Origin: Alphaproteobacteria bacterium | Lineage (GTDB): Bacteria; Pseudomonadota; Alphaproteobacteria; Rhizobiales; Devosiaceae | Direction: 5' to 3' | Length of the DNA stretch: 64,000 nucleotides | Assembly (NCBI GenBank): GCA_018828145.1 | Contig: JAHJWO010000055.1 | Span: 62,001-126,000 of the forward strand | In this document: in pieces, positions 7,163 through 16,141 of the stretch | How positions within the stretch are numbered: the first letter of the stretch is position 1 | Layout: each line of letters starts with the position of its first letter | The notes under the pieces: generated by a model | Told to the model about the DNA's origin: nothing | Databases searched by the model: none | Seen by the model: only the letters and a program-made list of their open reading frames with translations | Program-made: the position numbers and the translations under genes

Positions 7163-10100
7163 TTGGCCATCACCCATTTCACGCCCCAGCTCATCAGTCG
7201 CGGCTCCGGCCGGAGCGCGGTCGCGGCCGCTGCCTATCGGCATTGTGCGCGTATGGAGCATGAGGGCGAAGGCCGAGTGATCGACTACTCGCGCAAGGCT
7301 GGCATGGTGCACGAAGCGTTTGTGCTGCCGCCCGACGGACCTGCTTGGGCGAGGACGTTGATCGCCGATCGCTCTGTTGCAGGGGCGGCGGAGGCGTTCT
7401 GGAACAAAGTTGAGATTTTTGAGAAGCGTCCAGATGCCCAACTGGCCAAAGAGTTCATTCTGGCGTTGCCGATCGAGCTGGCGACCGAACAAAACATCTC
7501 GATGATGCGCGCCTTTGTCGCCGAGCAAATCCTGGCGAGAGGTATCGTTGCGGACTGGGTCTATCACGACGTTCCTGGCAATCCCCACGTCCACTTGATG
7601 ACCAGCTTGCGGCCGCTGACAGAGGACGGCTTTGGCGCCAAGAAAGTCCCGGTGATCGGCGCGGATGGCGCGGTGGTCCGGACCCCGTCCGGCCAGATCG
7701 TCTATCGCCTTTGGGCCGGTGACAAGGATGACTTCCTTGCCCTTAGGCAGGCCTGGTACGATTGTCAGAACCAGCACCTGGCGCTCCATGGCCATGATGT
7801 CAGGGTCGATGGCCGTTCTTACTCTGAACGTGACATCGACATTGCGCCAACCAGCCATATCGGTGTCGCCGCCAAGGCGATTCAGCGTCAGGCCGAACGT
7901 GACGGCCGGGACGCCGAGCTCGAGCGCCTGCGTCTGTTCGAAGCACAGAGACAGAAATCTGCGCGCAAGATTGAACGCAATCCGGCGATTGTGCTCGACA
8001 TGGTCAGCAGGGAGAAAAGCGTCTTTGACGAGCGGGACCTCGCCAAGGTGGTGCATCGCTATATCGACGATGCAGGCACCTTCGCAGCCGTCATGGCACG
8101 CATCCTTGAGGTCCCCGAAATCGTGCGGCTGGAGCGCGAGCGCATCGATCTCGACACCGGCGAAACCCTACGATCGCGCCACACGACGAGGGCAATGATC
8201 CGGATCGAAACGGATATGGCCGATGAGGCCATACGGCTTGCCGGCAGACACGGCTTTGAGGTCGATCGCCGCGTCATCCAATCAGTCTTTGATCGGAACA
8301 GCAGGCTTTCGGGCGAGCAGCGCTCCGCAATCGAACGTGTCGCCAGTCGCGAATGTATCGCAGCAGTTGTTGGTCGCGCCGGTGCGGGCAAGACCACGAT
8401 GATGACTGCGGCGCGCGAGGTTTGGGAGGCGGGGGGCTATCGCGTCGTTGGCGCGGCGCTGGCGGGAAAGGCGGCTGAAGGGCTGGAGAAAGAAGCCGGC
8501 ATTGAAAGCCGAACCTTGTCGTCATGGCAATTGCGCTGGAGCAAGGGTCGAGACCTGCTCGATGAGCGTACGGTGTTCGTACTGGACGAAGCGGGCATGG
8601 TGTCCTCGCGGCAGATGGCCGAATTCGTGGCGGCGGTGTCGGCGGCCGGGTCGAAACTGGTCCTGGTCGGCGACCCCGAGCAGCTGCAGCCGATTGAAGC
8701 CGGGGCCGCGTTCCGCGCCCTTGTCGATCGTATCGGCTATGCGGAACTGGAAAACATCTACCGCCAGAAGCAGCAATGGATGGGTGACGCATCCCTCGAT
8801 CTGGCGCGTGGCAATGTTCGCGAGGCGATCGCCACTTATGCCGACCGGGGCCGGGTGCTCGGGTCGGCCCTCAAGGCAGATGCCATCGCCAATCTCATCG
8901 CCGATTGGAGCCGGGATCACGATCCGGCGAAATCGACGCTTATCCTCGCGCATCTCCGCCGTGACGTGCGGCAACTCAACGAGCTGGCGCGCGGTAAGCT
9001 CATGGAACGAGGATTGATCGAGCTCGGGCATGCCTTCCGGACGGAAGACGGCGAGCGCCGCTTTGCGGCCGGTGACCAGATTGTCTTCCTCAAAAACGAA
9101 GGATCACTGGGAGTCAAAAACGGCATGATCGCCCGGGTTGTGGAGGCAGGCCAGGGTCATATCGTTGCCGAAATTGGCGATGGCCCCACTGAGACCCGCC
9201 ACCGGGTTGAGATCGAGCAGCGCTTCTACCGCAATATCGATCATGGCTATGCCACCACGATCCATAAAAGCCAGGGCGCGACCGTCGATCGGGTCAAAGT
9301 ACTGGCCACCCTTTCGCTCGATAAACACCTGACCTATGTCGCCATGACCCGGCATCGAGAAGACGTGGCGCTCTACTATGGCAGCCGATCCTTCGACAAA
9401 GTCGGCGGGCTGACTAAGGTTCTTGGGCAGCGCAATGCCAAGGAAACCACCCTCGACTATGGCGCCAGCCGGCTCTATCCCGCGGCGCTCCACTACGCCA
9501 CCAGGCGCGGCATGCATGCCGTCCGCGTTGCCCGGACCCTGATCTCCGATCGCCATCGCTGGGTCCTCCGGCAGAAGGCGCGGCTGGAAAAGCTCACGGG
9601 GCGATTGATCAGCCTGGGTGCGCATCTCGGTCTCATCAAAGCGCCGCCATCCGCCCCCGAAGTAAGGAGTGAGCCCATGATCCCGGGCGTAGGCAGCTTT
9701 GCCAAAACCGTTGCCGATGTGGTCGATGAACGCCTGCTGGCCGACCCGGCCTGCAAGCGTCAGTGGGAGGAAATCTCGGATCGGTTCCGCTCTATCTATG
9801 CCGATCCAACAGCAGCGCTCGCCGCCATGAAGTTCGAGGCGGTGATCAAAGATCCGGAGCACCGCAAGGCCGTTCTGGCAACGCTCGAACAACGGCCCGC
9901 CGCATACGGAACGCTCAAGGGTAAGACAGGCCTACTGGCCTCGCGACAAGAAAAGGCAGATCGCGCCAACGCCGAGCGCAGTGGACCAACGATACGGCTC
10001 GAAGTTGATCGATACCTACGGACGCGGGCCGCTGCCACTGTCCGGATCGAAGCCGAGGAGCAGAAGGCGCGCGCACGTGTTCGCGTCGACATCCCGGCCC

Positions 10101-10465
10101 TTTCGTCTGAGGCAGTTGCCGTCTTAGACAAGGTTCGCGACGCCATCGACCGCAACGACCTCCCGTCGGCTCTCGGCTTTGTCCTCGCCAGTAAAATGGC
10201 CAAGGCCGAGATTGACGCCTTCAACGCGGCCGTTGCCGAACGCTTCGGGGATCGCGCTTTTCTGGGCAACAATGCAAGCCGGGCCGATGGAGCAGCCTTC
10301 AACGCTATGGCAACGGGTCTCAAAGCGAGCGAACGAGAGAACTTGGCCACGGCCTGGCCTCTAATGCGGGCGGCCCAAAAAGTCGCCGCACACGAAAAGA
10401 CTGAACAGGCGGTCAAGGAACGTCGGGCACTTGAGCAGCAACGCACCGTAACGCGTGGGTTGTGA
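7163..10465 (+). CDS. traA: TraA, relaxase-helicase (Ti type)
   Basis: Large (1100 aa) MobQ-type relaxase fused to a RecD-like helicase. The N-terminal relaxase half begins AITHFTPQLISRGSGRSAVA and holds the metal-binding histidines in YHDVPGNPHVHLMTSLRP (about residues 133-150). The helicase half has Walker A GRAGAGKTTM near residue 403, Walker B VFVLDEAGMV near 471 and a late helicase motif HGYATTIHKSQGATVDR near 695. It should nick oriT on one strand, stay bound to the 5' end and unwind the DNA. The start is TTG 7163 with CGGAAG upstream, chosen because the Ti TraA N-terminus begins there. The traF start overlaps its stop, giving a traA-traF-traB operon. Confidence 0.97.
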   Translation: MAITHFTPQLISRGSGRSAVAAAAYRHCARMEHEGEGRVIDYSRKAGMVHEAFVLPPDGPAWARTLIADRSVAGAAEAFWNKVEIFEKRPDAQLAKEFILALPIELATEQNISMMRAFVAEQILARGIVADWVYHDVPGNPHVHLMTSLRPLTEDGFGAKKVPVIGADGAVVRTPSGQIVYRLWAGDKDDFLALRQAWYDCQNQHLALHGHDVRVDGRSYSERDIDIAPTSHIGVAAKAIQRQAERDGRDAELERLRLFEAQRQKSARKIERNPAIVLDMVSREKSVFDERDLAKVVHRYIDDAGTFAAVMARILEVPEIVRLERERIDLDTGETLRSRHTTRAMIRIETDMADEAIRLAGRHGFEVDRRVIQSVFDRNSRLSGEQRSAIERVASRECIAAVVGRAGAGKTTMMTAAREVWEAGGYRVVGAALAGKAAEGLEKEAGIESRTLSSWQLRWSKGRDLLDERTVFVLDEAGMVSSRQMAEFVAAVSAAGSKLVLVGDPEQLQPIEAGAAFRALVDRIGYAELENIYRQKQQWMGDASLDLARGNVREAIATYADRGRVLGSALKADAIANLIADWSRDHDPAKSTLILAHLRRDVRQLNELARGKLMERGLIELGHAFRTEDGERRFAAGDQIVFLKNEGSLGVKNGMIARVVEAGQGHIVAEIGDGPTETRHRVEIEQRFYRNIDHGYATTIHKSQGATVDRVKVLATLSLDKHLTYVAMTRHREDVALYYGSRSFDKVGGLTKVLGQRNAKETTLDYGASRLYPAALHYATRRGMHAVRVARTLISDRHRWVLRQKARLEKLTGRLISLGAHLGLIKAPPSAPEVRSEPMIPGVGSFAKTVADVVDERLLADPACKRQWEEISDRFRSIYADPTAALAAMKFEAVIKDPEHRKAVLATLEQRPAAYGTLKGKTGLLASRQEKADRANAERSGPTIRLEVDRYLRTRAAATVRIEAEEQKARARVRVDIPALSSEAVAVLDKVRDAIDRNDLPSALGFVLASKMAKAEIDAFNAAVAERFGDRAFLGNNASRADGAAFNAMATGLKASERENLATAWPLMRAAQKVAAHEKTEQAVKERRALEQQRTVTRGL

Positions 10466-10467
10466 CC

Positions 10468-11001
10468 ATGCGGCAGCGAGAGTTCGCGATCAGAGCGTTG
10501 ACTATGGGCGCGGCCCTTGTCGTCGCCATAGCGTGTGCTGGCCTTTGGGGCGGATTCCGTCTCAACCTTACATCTAGCTACCCCGTTGGGATTTGGCGGA
10601 TTGAACCGCTGGATCGAGAGGCAGCCGTCGGGGATCGTGTGTTCATCTGCCCACCGGACGCCGCCGCCTTCGAGCTCGGCTTTGAGCGCGGCTATTTGCT
10701 GAGGGGGATGTGCCCAAGCGGCCTAGGGCCGTTGATCAAGACCGTTGTCGCCGTCGCTGGCCAGGAGGTCAACGTCACACAAAATGTGACCATCGACGGC
10801 GCTCTATTGCCGAATGCGATGGTCCGGCTTGCGGATGCAGAGGGGAGGATCCTTCCCAAGTTTCCCGGGGGTACCGTTCCACCCGGTTTCGTTTTTCTCC
10901 ACTCCGACTTTGGTGGTTCCTATGATTCCCGTTACTTTGGGCCGCTTCCGGCTTCGGGCATTCTTGGGCTGGCTCATCCGGTTCTGGTCTTCTCGCAATA
11001 G
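10468..11001 (+). CDS. traF: TraF, conjugative transfer signal peptidase
   Basis: S26-family serine peptidase of the TraF type, needed in RP4/Ti systems to mature the TrbC pilin. One N-terminal membrane anchor (about residues 10-30) is followed by the catalytic Ser region LTSSYPVGIWRI and the Lys region LIKTVVAVAGQEV, then the C-terminal GSYDSRYFGPLP motif. ATG 10468 follows the traA TGA by 2 bases; a GTG at 10462 overlapping the stop is an alternative. About 177 aa, a normal length. Confidence 0.94.
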   Translation: MRQREFAIRALTMGAALVVAIACAGLWGGFRLNLTSSYPVGIWRIEPLDREAAVGDRVFICPPDAAAFELGFERGYLLRGMCPSGLGPLIKTVVAVAGQEVNVTQNVTIDGALLPNAMVRLADAEGRILPKFPGGTVPPGFVFLHSDFGGSYDSRYFGPLPASGILGLAHPVLVFSQ

Positions 11002-12148
11002 GGCTTCTCGCCTAGCCTCTCTGGCAACGGCAGCTGCACTGCTCGGCCTGCTTGGATGGAGCGGCAATCCCACGACCTTGCCCCTAGCATTGGCGTTTCC
11101 GGCGCTATGGAGCTTGGCAGGCTCCCACATTGGGGCGGCTCTCGTCGCTGCAGCCTATTTTCTCGCTGCCTCTCGCGGTCTGCCAGAAGGCGTGGCCATT
11201 TTCTTCGACAGCGATCTTCTGATGGGCCTCATGCTCTGGGTCGGAGCTTCGCTGGGATTTGCAGCCGTGCATTCGGCCTGCTGGACGTCACAAAATGGAT
11301 GGCGAGTACCGATCCGATATCTCATCGCCAATGCTCTGATGTCGCTTCCGCCCCTCGGCATTGTGGGGTGGGCGAACCCGCTCACAGCCGCAGGAATTGT
11401 CTTCCCTGGATGGGGTTGGTTGGGCCTCGCTATGACAATGGTCACCTTGATGGCCGCCACAACGAAGTATCGATGGCCCGCCTTTGTTGCCGTTGGCGTA
11501 CTTTCGGTCGCCGCATCAGTTCTCTGGGTGGAACCGGAGAGCCCACCCGGATGGACTGGCCTTGATACCGACTTCCTTGCGATGAGGGAGCAATATGCCG
11601 ACCATGAGCAGCAACTCGCGACGATCGCACTTGTGAAGACCGCCGCTGCCGATGGTGCAAGCGTTGTCGTTTTGCCCGAAAGCGCCCTAGGGATTTGGAC
11701 CCCGACCACCGAGGCACTTTGGAGAGCCTACCTTGCTGGCGTGCCTGTGACCGTGCTCGGAGGCGGCGTCGTTCTGCAAAACAAAGGCTACGAAAATCTC
11801 ATGATCACCGTGACTTCCGAGGGCTCGGATGAATTGTATCGGCAACGCATGCCGGTGCCTGTGTCGATGTGGCAGCCCTGGACCAACCAGGGAGCGGAAG
11901 CGACCCTCTTCCACGATGCCGTTGTTGACTTGGACGGTCGCCGTATCGCGATCCTGCTCTGCTACGAACAACTGCTCGTTTGGCCCGTACTGCACTCTGC
12001 CTTGATGCAACCTGACATCGTCGTTGCAACGGGAAACGCATGGTGGACAGGTTCGACCAACATCTTGCAGATCCAACGGGCCGCATCGGTGGCGTGGACG
12101 CGCTTGTTCAATCTCCCTTTGGCGATGGCTTACAACGCACCCAGTTAA
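10922..12148 (+). CDS. traB: TraB, conjugal transfer protein with nitrilase-like domain
   Basis: Ti-type TraB. The N-terminal half has several membrane spans (LAAS RGLPEG and GWANPLTAAGIVFPGWGW are typical segments). The C-terminal half is a carbon-nitrogen-hydrolase-like fold with VVVLPESALGIW (catalytic Glu), RMPVPVSMWQPW and ILLCYEQLLVWP (catalytic Cys). Its role in transfer is auxiliary and not well defined. The ATG at 10922 gives a start like that of Ti TraB and overlaps traF by 80 bases; the longer frame back to 10814 only reads traF out of frame. About 408 aa. Confidence 0.92.
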   Translation: MIPVTLGRFRLRAFLGWLIRFWSSRNRASRLASLATAAALLGLLGWSGNPTTLPLALAFPALWSLAGSHIGAALVAAAYFLAASRGLPEGVAIFFDSDLLMGLMLWVGASLGFAAVHSACWTSQNGWRVPIRYLIANALMSLPPLGIVGWANPLTAAGIVFPGWGWLGLAMTMVTLMAATTKYRWPAFVAVGVLSVAASVLWVEPESPPGWTGLDTDFLAMREQYADHEQQLATIALVKTAAADGASVVVLPESALGIWTPTTEALWRAYLAGVPVTVLGGGVVLQNKGYENLMITVTSEGSDELYRQRMPVPVSMWQPWTNQGAEATLFHDAVVDLDGRRIAILLCYEQLLVWPVLHSALMQPDIVVATGNAWWTGSTNILQIQRAASVAWTRLFNLPLAMAYNAPS

Positions 12149-12218
12149 GCGGTCAGCTCCATTGGGTTGCTGGTCCGGTGTGGCTTTGGCGTTCTAGCCA
12201 CCCGCGCGGAGTCGCCTT

Positions 12219-12491
12219 ATGTCGAGGCTTCAATACTATCCAACGAAGCCGCTCATGCCCGCCAATCATGCAACCGCCATTATCCGCTGGCGTGACCAAC
12301 TTGACGAACTCGGTGGTGGCCTGGAGGCTTTTGATCAGTCTGCAACGGTGTCGACCATGCTGTTCGGATGCCATAGCTGGCTCAAGCATCATGCCCAAAG
12401 CTCATCCGAGGACGAACGGACGAGGATGGAACGGACCAAAGCCGAGTTGGAACAATGGATGAGCGTTCGGGGGCTGGTCTACTCTCAATAG
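12219..12491 (+). CDS. Hypothetical protein (90 aa) downstream of traB
   Basis: Sits where Ti plasmids carry traH, but at 90 residues it is far shorter than TraH and shows no similarity I can see to it. The product is soluble, with a C-terminal helix EDERTRMERTKAELEQWM. The start has GGAG about 8 bases upstream. No domain recognised. It probably belongs to the traA-F-B transcript, being 70 bases after traB on the same strand. Confidence 0.55.
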   Translation: MSRLQYYPTKPLMPANHATAIIRWRDQLDELGGGLEAFDQSATVSTMLFGCHSWLKHHAQSSSEDERTRMERTKAELEQWMSVRGLVYSQ

Positions 12492-12915
12492 TCCCCAAGG
12501 CACGGGCCCGTTGCCCATGGACAACTTTAGTGTGATCGTTTCGCCTATCCCCAGCGGCGGGTGCTTGAACATGATGGATGATCAGCTCGCGGTGGCGATT
12601 GCGGAGACTACCCCCGCCATGCGGTGGATGGGCGACTCCAAGGAAAATGCCTGTTTTTAAGCCGGGCGCTACGGTCGTGACGGATTGGTTTGGACATTGG
12701 AAGTCTGAGTCCATGCGCGCCTCGTGCTAGGAACCAAAGCGACCTGCCGATTATTTTCAAACAGCAAACAGTTTCATGCGGTTGTTCGCGTAATTTCGCT
12801 TATGGAACAGAGCTTTTTGTTACGCCCGGCCGGTCGTATAGGGCGCATTGTTGTGGGCAGCTATCGACCCCATTGGCACTCCTTCAACAAGATCCCGACA
12901 GCTGCCGTGGGGCCT
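12492..12915. other. Non-coding stretch between transfer operon and stress cassette
   Basis: About 420 bases between two converging units. I see no supported gene, RNA or clear terminator here. Confidence 0.45.
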
Positions 12916-14199
12916 TCATTCTGCAGGCTGTTGTAAGCCTGATGCCCGCCGCGCCATTGCACCTTGCAGTGTCAGGTAAGCCAGAGAGCCAAGAAAGCAG
13001 TATGCGGCGTATCCGAAAGTCTGCACCGGCAGCACGGCTCCTCGGTCTATGAGCAAGCCGGCTATCCCCGGTCCGAGTGCAGATGCGGCGACCAGAGCGG
13101 CTGTCGCTATCGAGCGAATAGCTCCAATATGCGCCGTTCCATAGAGCTCAACCCAAAGGGCGCCGACCACCGGGTTCATCATGCCTTGAGTGAGACCGAT
13201 GCCAATGAACACGAAAGGCATCGACCAGATCGGCTGCGCAACGCCCAAGACCAGACTGGCTGTCGCTAGGGGTAGCAGGACGAACGGCATCAAACGCCAT
13301 GAGCCGAAACGGTCCACCATAAAGCCGGCGAAAATCGATGACACCGCAACCGACAATGACAAGAACGGGAACAGGGCCGTAAAAGTCGTGAGGTCCCAGC
13401 CCTTCGCCTCGGTCAGATGGGCTTGGTGAAAAATGTAGAGGGTACCAATGGCGGGCGGCGCCATGATCCCTGGTAGCAGCACGTAGAACAGAGGATCGCG
13501 CAAAACGCGCGCTCTGGTCCACTGGAGGCCAGTTGGCTCCAGCGTTGTCATGCCATCGGGATTGGCAATGACGGGCCGACCTTTTCGACCCTCGGGTGGA
13601 TCACGCAACAAAAACCAGATGGCAGGGATGACGAGGCCGACCAATACGGCAGCGGCACCCGCCCACACATTTCGCCAGCCAAAAGCCAAGATCGAGACCG
13701 TCAGGACAAAGGGCAGAAAGGCGTCGCCGATCGTGTATCCCAGGCCGGCAAAGGAAAGAGCCCGGCCACGGAAGCGGTTGAACCAGCGGGACATGGTAGT
13801 CATGGCGACGTGGCTCAGCATGCCTTGTCCAAAAAACCTCAGGAGCGCCAAGGCGATCACCAATATGGCCACGTGCCCTGCGCCTGCCATGAAGAGTGCG
13901 GTAGCTGCCAGACCAAGCATGCAGATGATGGCAAGACGTCGAGCGGGCAGTCGGTCAGCAAGGACGCCTGCGAATACCAACACGCTTGCACTCGCGAGGG
14001 TAGCCAGCGTGTAATAGCCTCCGAATTCGCCATGGCTCAGGCCGAATTCGGTCCGAAGCGCGGTATTGAACTGGGCGATGAAGTTGGTTTGCCCGGGCAT
14101 GGTTGCCAAGGTCATCATGGCGCCCCCCGCAATCCATTGGAGCTGGCGCCCCGTCAACTCGGACAGCGGCGGCGATTTGGATGGAACGATGACGGACAA
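12916..14199 (-). CDS. MFS transporter
   Basis: A 427-residue major-facilitator protein with about 12 membrane spans. The cytoplasmic loop signature between TM2 and TM3 is GVLADRLPARRLAII, and its counterpart in the second half is GFMVDRFGSWRLMP. The substrate cannot be told from sequence. The frame begins with TTG 14199, preceded by GGGAAAG; no ATG lies before the first membrane span, so TTG is the most likely start. It is the last gene of a minus-strand series that begins with the SulP gene; the gap of 87 bases to the DksA-like gene allows, but does not prove, co-transcription. Confidence 0.88.
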   Translation of the reverse strand: MSVIVPSKSPPLSELTGRQLQWIAGGAMMTLATMPGQTNFIAQFNTALRTEFGLSHGEFGGYYTLATLASASVLVFAGVLADRLPARRLAIICMLGLAATALFMAGAGHVAILVIALALLRFFGQGMLSHVAMTTMSRWFNRFRGRALSFAGLGYTIGDAFLPFVLTVSILAFGWRNVWAGAAAVLVGLVIPAIWFLLRDPPEGRKGRPVIANPDGMTTLEPTGLQWTRARVLRDPLFYVLLPGIMAPPAIGTLYIFHQAHLTEAKGWDLTTFTALFPFLSLSVAVSSIFAGFMVDRFGSWRLMPFVLLPLATASLVLGVAQPIWSMPFVFIGIGLTQGMMNPVVGALWVELYGTAHIGAIRSIATAALVAASALGPGIAGLLIDRGAVLPVQTFGYAAYCFLGSLAYLTLQGAMARRASGLQQPAE

Positions 14200-14286
14200 A
14201 ATAAGACTTTCCCAGCGGCGCCGGTGAGAAGATAAGGATGTGGAGAGCGGGCCGAAAGAATGAGCCGACGCGACGCGGAAGCAAGG

Positions 14287-14637
14287 CTAGGCGCTGCTTT
14301 GGGCGGAGGTTATGCATAAGGCAGCCGCAGGGTCGATCTCAAGGCGCTTGGGCGATATCGGTTCACCGCAGTCGACACAGTCTCCGAACTCGCCCGCTTC
14401 GAGGCGTCGAAGCGCCATTTCCAAGGCGACCTTTCGTGCCTGACGACGCTGATCGGATGCCTGGGCAAGAGCCTGGCCCTGGATCGCGTCCATTCGCGAC
14501 AGACGGCCAACGCTTTGCTGGTCCAGCTGTACTGGCGCCCGATCTTTTGCTGTCTCTTCGGACAACGTCATGAGCTCATCCAGTTCATTGCGGATGCGCT
14601 GTTCGAAGTGGCGTCCGGCATCGGGAGAGTTGGTCAT
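14287..14637 (-). CDS. DksA/TraR-type C4 zinc-finger protein lacking one Cys
   Basis: Small (116 aa) protein of the DksA/TraR superfamily, which binds RNA polymerase through its secondary channel. An N-terminal helical hairpin is followed by ALRRLEAGEFGDCVDCGEPI and KRLEIDPAAALC. Normal members end with a second C-x2-C pair; here the last Cys position is Ser (LCITSAQ), so the zinc site has only three of four ligands. It may be structurally weakened or decayed. ATG 14637 has GGTGGAAG upstream; a longer frame to 14754 lacks similarity. It is unrelated to the LuxR-type TraR at 18.8 kb despite the shared name. Confidence 0.85.
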   Translation of the reverse strand: MTNSPDAGRHFEQRIRNELDELMTLSEETAKDRAPVQLDQQSVGRLSRMDAIQGQALAQASDQRRQARKVALEMALRRLEAGEFGDCVDCGEPISPKRLEIDPAAALCITSAQSSA

Positions 14638-14699
14638 TCGGCTTCCACCAAGATTGGCTGGAGGATTGTCAAAAGATCTCGCTATGGTTCCGCAATGGG

Positions 14700-15221
14700 T
14701 CATGCCCGTGCAATGGCGTCCCGATGATCGTGCAGGTCGATCAAACGGGAGCACTCGGAGACAAGAAGATCATGCGGTGAGATCGATGTTGGTCCGTGCA
14801 GGGTCGATACGAGTGTGACAGCGACCCCGCGCTCAATCAGTTGTTCAACAAGCGGGACGAGTTTGACATCGCCGGCGACAAGCAGAACCTCGTCTCCTGG
14901 GGCGGCCATGTCCAAGGCATCAATCGCCAAACCGACGAGATTGGTGCCGTAGCGCTCCTTTGGCAGGTCCTCAGTTTCGCTGTAGTCGTCGCCGAAAATA
15001 TCGAACCCGTGGTGTGACAACCAATCGAGAAGGCGTTGTTGCCGGTCGGCCTCCTCGGCATCACGCAAGTCGCGATGGTAATGCGCCAATGTTATCGGAC
15101 CCTCTTGTGCCAGCATGGATACCAATGCTGTGAAGTCGATGCTGGTACCGAGCACTTTCCGGAGCCGATCACAGTGGGCGCCGTCTATGAGGAGGATGCG
15201 CTTCAAAGGCATGGACATCAT
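14700..15221 (-). CDS. NYN/PIN-like domain protein (LabA/DUF88 type)
   Basis: About 173 residues. The start KRILLIDGAHCDRL and the later segment DEVLLVAGDVKLVPLVEQL are the acidic motifs of NYN (PIN-like) ribonuclease domains; TSISPHDLLVSEC resembles the final strand of that fold. These proteins are thought to cleave or bind RNA. GGGAG precedes tandem ATGs (15221 and 15218); either may be used. It lies between the Usp and DksA-like genes, 54 bases after the Usp stop, so a stress-related operon is likely. The catalytic activity is not proven by sequence. Confidence 0.82.
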   Translation of the reverse strand: MMSMPLKRILLIDGAHCDRLRKVLGTSIDFTALVSMLAQEGPITLAHYHRDLRDAEEADRQQRLLDWLSHHGFDIFGDDYSETEDLPKERYGTNLVGLAIDALDMAAPGDEVLLVAGDVKLVPLVEQLIERGVAVTLVSTLHGPTSISPHDLLVSECSRLIDLHDHRDAIARA

Positions 15222-15275
15222 TTCACTCCCTTGAATGACGAGATTGGCTGGCCGGGACGGCGGCCAGCGCAATGA

Positions 15276-16130
15276 TCAGCGGAACAGCATGACCGGGCGT
15301 TTGACCGAACGCATCATCTCGGCGGTAGTACTGCCTATGAACAAGCTGCGGATGCGAGAGTGCCCATAGGCGCCCATGATCAGCAAATCGATGTGATCCG
15401 CTTCGGCATGGGTGGCGATAACCTTTTCCGGCTCGCCATCCTCGATATGGATATGGACCGTGTAACCGGCATTTCGCAGGACATTGGCGGCGCTTTCCAG
15501 CTTGCCCCGAGCCTCTGGCGTGTCCCGACCCGCTGTGACGAGGTGGCCTTCAAGACCGGCAAACAACTTGCCAGTGGCAATATGATTGATTGCCTTCATC
15601 ACGCTGGGGCCACCGTCGAACGCGATCAGAAAACGCTGGATCGGCTGGAATGCCCGCGATGCCACCAAAATGGGTTTTGTGCTAGTCCTCACGACACGCT
15701 CCAGATTGGAGCCGAGGTGCAGCTTGGCAAAATCCGCTGCCTCCCCGCGCTTTCCGATCAGGATCAGGTCAGCCTCTTTTTCGAGTTCCTGCACGGCCTC
15801 GACGATATCGCCGTTTCGCAACTTGCCGACCGCTGCCGGTGCCCCCGCTTCAAGAAGACGCTGAACGCCCGCGTCGACGATAAGGCGACCACGTTGCTGC
15901 GCCAACTTGGCGCGCTGTGCATCGTGATCAGCCAGCTCGTTCAGAAGGCTGGATCGGGCTCCTAGCTCCAGATTGCCCGACAAGTCGAACGGTGTGCTGG
16001 ATAGATCGCGACGACCAATCACATGGACCACGTCCACATTGGCGGCCAGGGTTGTCGCGGCCCAAGCTGTGTGGTCGAGAACGCTTTGTGCGTATGCCGA
16101 GCCGTCGATGAAAGCGATGAGTTTGGTCAT
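15276..16130 (-). CDS. Universal stress protein with two UspA domains
   Basis: A 284-residue tandem UspA protein. The first domain starts KLIAFIDGSAYAQSVLDH. The second ends in the ATP-binding pattern GAYGHSRIRSLFIGSTTAEM, characteristic of ATP-binding Usp proteins. It follows the SulP gene by 11 bases, and its AGGAGG site lies in that gap, so the two are probably cotranscribed. Tandem Usp next to SulP transporters is a common pairing. The role is likely in stress adaptation; no ligand is visible. Confidence 0.93.
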   Translation of the reverse strand: MTKLIAFIDGSAYAQSVLDHTAWAATTLAANVDVVHVIGRRDLSSTPFDLSGNLELGARSSLLNELADHDAQRAKLAQQRGRLIVDAGVQRLLEAGAPAAVGKLRNGDIVEAVQELEKEADLILIGKRGEAADFAKLHLGSNLERVVRTSTKPILVASRAFQPIQRFLIAFDGGPSVMKAINHIATGKLFAGLEGHLVTAGRDTPEARGKLESAANVLRNAGYTVHIHIEDGEPEKVIATHAEADHIDLLIMGAYGHSRIRSLFIGSTTAEMMRSVKRPVMLFR

Positions 16131-16141
16131 CTGGGTTCCTC

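Noticed and set aside
12219..12491. traH
   Set aside because: Only 90 residues and no TraH-like sequence, although the position after traB is right.
14287..14637. Quorum-sensing TraR
   Set aside because: This is the DksA/TraR zinc-finger family; the quorum-sensing TraR is the LuxR-type gene at 18804-19514.
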